Assembly (NCBI GenBank): GCA_021413405.1
Contig: JAIOQL010000431.1
Location: 1 to 6,764 of the forward strand
From: Leptospira sp.
Lineage (GTDB): Bacteria > Spirochaetota > Leptospiria > Leptospirales > Leptospiraceae
Length of the DNA: 6,764 nucleotides
Direction of reading: 5' to 3'
Below, piece by piece: positions 5,791 to 6,764 of the stretch. The translations under genes and the position numbers were made by a program. The first letter of the stretch is position 1; the number at the start of each line of letters is the position of its first letter. Below the pieces are notes generated by a model that saw only the letters and a list, made by a program, of their open reading frames with translations, did not search any database and was not told the DNA's origin.

Positions 5791-6593
5791 ATTCGAATTC
5801 GAAACGGCGCGGTTAGTAACTGGAACGCGCTGGATTCTCGCTCCGCCGAATGCGGAAGAGAATCGACGCCGTAATGAATCTCCTCTCTATTTAAATGAAC
5901 CGCCATTCCGAACAGACGGTCCCAAAGTGAGAAAATATTTCCATAATTTGTATCCGTGTAGGGAAGTTTGTGATGATGATGAACTCGATGGAGTGATGGA
6001 GTAACGAAAACGAACGATAGAAGCCGTTCGAGTTTCGGTTGGATACGAATATTAGCGTGTATGATTTGCGCAAAAAGCCCCGAAAGAGTTTGATACAACA
6101 TTAGAAACCCGATTGGTACTCCTAACAAAAAAACGAACGCTACTGTAAAAACAACACGCAAAAGTCCTTCAATGGGATGATGTCGCAAACCTGTCGTAAC
6201 ATCGACAATCGGATCAGAATGATGAATAACATGGAATTTCCACAAAAAAGGAATTTTGTGCTGTATCCAATGCGGCAGAAAAACGGCCAGGGCATCTAAC
6301 AACAAAATTGCGATCAAAAGCTCCGCCCATAAAGGCAATTCGATTTGGTTCAAAAGACCAAAATTATTTTCTTCTGCAATTAAGGATGCTTTGAGAATAG
6401 TTCCGGCAAAAATAAGATTTATCACGAGTGTTGTGATCCAGAAAAAAATATTCACTCTCGCGTGAGAAAGTCTGTCGGAAATAAATGGTGCGAAACGCGC
6501 TTCGAGAAACCAGAAAAAAGTGAAACCGCCAAACAGAATTAGGCTCCGGTGCCAAGAAGGAATTGTTTCAAAGTATTTTATAATAAGATCCAT
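5778..6593 (-). CDS. Sterol desaturase / fatty acid hydroxylase-family membrane protein
   Basis: A 271-residue integral membrane protein of the diiron sterol desaturase/fatty acid hydroxylase superfamily, which oxidises lipid carbon chains with O2. The histidine boxes are in the expected order: HWIQH (108-112), HVIHH (121-125), RHHP (137-140), H179, and HRVHHHH (202-208). The C-terminal NYGNIFSLWDRLFGM (216-230) is a strong family hallmark. Hydrophobic segments near 16-30, 48-68, 88-107 and 145-175 place it in the membrane with the iron ligands on one face. Length is normal for bacterial members. The start is supported by AGGAG six bases upstream. The substrate cannot be read from sequence; a role with sterols themselves should not be assumed. 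It converges on the DUF1016 remnant, and a palindrome lies just upstream of its ribosome binding site. Confidence 0.92.
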   Translation of the reverse strand: MDLIIKYFETIPSWHRSLILFGGFTFFWFLEARFAPFISDRLSHARVNIFFWITTLVINLIFAGTILKASLIAEENNFGLLNQIELPLWAELLIAILLLDALAVFLPHWIQHKIPFLWKFHVIHHSDPIVDVTTGLRHHPIEGLLRVVFTVAFVFLLGVPIGFLMLYQTLSGLFAQIIHANIRIQPKLERLLSFVFVTPSLHRVHHHHKLPYTDTNYGNIFSLWDRLFGMAVHLNREEIHYGVDSLPHSAERESSAFQLLTAPFRIRIIKN

Positions 6594-6599
6594 AGTGAT

Positions 6600-6604
6600 C
6601 TCCT
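6600..6604 (-). promoter_or_regulatory. Ribosome binding site of the desaturase gene
   Basis: AGGAG on the minus strand, six bases before the ATG at 6593-6591; it fixes the start. Confidence 0.75.
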
Positions 6605-6606
6605 AT

Positions 6607-6630
6607 AATTAGTTTTGGGCAAAACTAATT
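6607..6630. promoter_or_regulatory. Perfect 10-bp palindrome, candidate operator or leader hairpin
   Basis: Arms aattagtttt (6607-6616) and aaaactaatt (6621-6630) are exact reverse complements around a 4-base centre. The element sits two bases upstream of the desaturase ribosome binding site. Size and symmetry fit an operator for a dimeric repressor (TetR-like sites look similar), or an mRNA hairpin that would affect translation start. There is no T run, so it is not a terminator. Confidence 0.5.
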
Positions 6631-6661
6631 TTGTGGCTGCCCGTGGCGACAATCATTGTTT

Positions 6662-6677
6662 CTTGCTTTCATGCAAG
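6662..6677. repeat. Small stem-loop cttgc / gcaag
   Basis: 5-bp arms 6662-6666 and 6673-6677 with a 6-base loop, next to an A7 tract at 6681-6687. On the minus strand the T tract precedes the hairpin, and on the plus strand A residues follow, so it is not a standard terminator. Function unknown. Confidence 0.25.
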
Positions 6678-6689
6678 CATAAAAAAATT

Positions 6690-6764
6690 TTATTGGAGCC
6701 GTCTGGTTCTTAGGTTTTCTCTCATTTTCAAAAGAACCCTCACCAGGTCTTTTCGTTCCTGCTC
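6690..6764 (-). CDS. Possible C-terminal end of an upstream minus-strand gene
   Basis: Reading leftward from the window edge, one frame stays open for 24 codons to a TAA at 6692-6690 and gives EQERKDLVRVLLKM followed by RENLRTRRLQ, charged and helix-like as protein C termini often are. Its stop lies about 97 bases upstream of the desaturase start on the same strand. The segment is too short to identify, and another frame is also open for a similar distance, so this is tentative. Confidence 0.25.
   Translation of the reverse strand, partial: EQERKDLVRVLLKMRENLRTRRLQ

Noticed and set aside
5580..5816. 78-codon plus-strand frame overlapping the DUF1016 remnant
   Set aside because: It runs through the terminator hairpin and into the desaturase end; its residues do not continue the DUF1016 family in a shifted frame.
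1..6764. CRISPR array, tRNA, rRNA or intact insertion sequence
   Set aside because: No regularly spaced direct repeats, cloverleaf-like or rRNA-like stretches, and no transposase frame were seen by eye.

Overview
The window looks like chromosomal DNA of a spirochaete, most likely Leptospira or a close relative. The two flagellins are of the periplasmic FlaB type: about 281-283 residues, with conserved D0/D1 ends and almost no variable centre. Intergenic regions carry the GC-rich and 'acgcaaaggcgcc'-type dispersed repeats that I associate with leptospiral genomes from memory. GC content is moderate, roughly low 40s percent by eye, and higher in the flagellins than in the signalling genes. The genus is inferred, not proven.

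Layout, left to right. (1) The end of a first flaB gene on the + strand; its first ~56 codons lie outside the window. (2) A 766-base spacer packed with inverted repeats. (3) A complete second flaB gene (+) closed by a textbook intrinsic terminator. (4) Two minus-strand signalling genes, transcribed toward the flagellins: a PAS/class III nucleotide cyclase, then, 43 bases downstream, an Aer-type aerotaxis receptor (PAS, membrane hairpin, chemoreceptor signalling domain). (5) A 322-base regulatory gap with a perfect FNR-type palindrome and several further half-sites. (6) A truncated DUF1016/YhcG-like remnant (+), ended by a hairpin terminator. (7) A convergent minus-strand sterol desaturase/fatty acid hydroxylase-family membrane protein with a perfect palindrome next to its ribosome binding site. 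(8) Possibly the last 24 codons of another minus-strand gene at the right edge.

The most interesting reading is a redox/oxygen-behaviour module. Both signalling proteins carry the same Aer-type PAS domain, with most residues implicated in FAD binding in E. coli Aer kept. One feeds a predicted cAMP-forming cyclase and the other a chemotaxis signalling domain. The pair lies next to flagellin genes and behind an FNR-like site, so oxygen or redox state might control both swimming direction and cyclic nucleotide level. The cyclase keeps all six recognisable catalytic positions but stops unusually early, so its activity is open. Nothing here was tested by database search or folding software.
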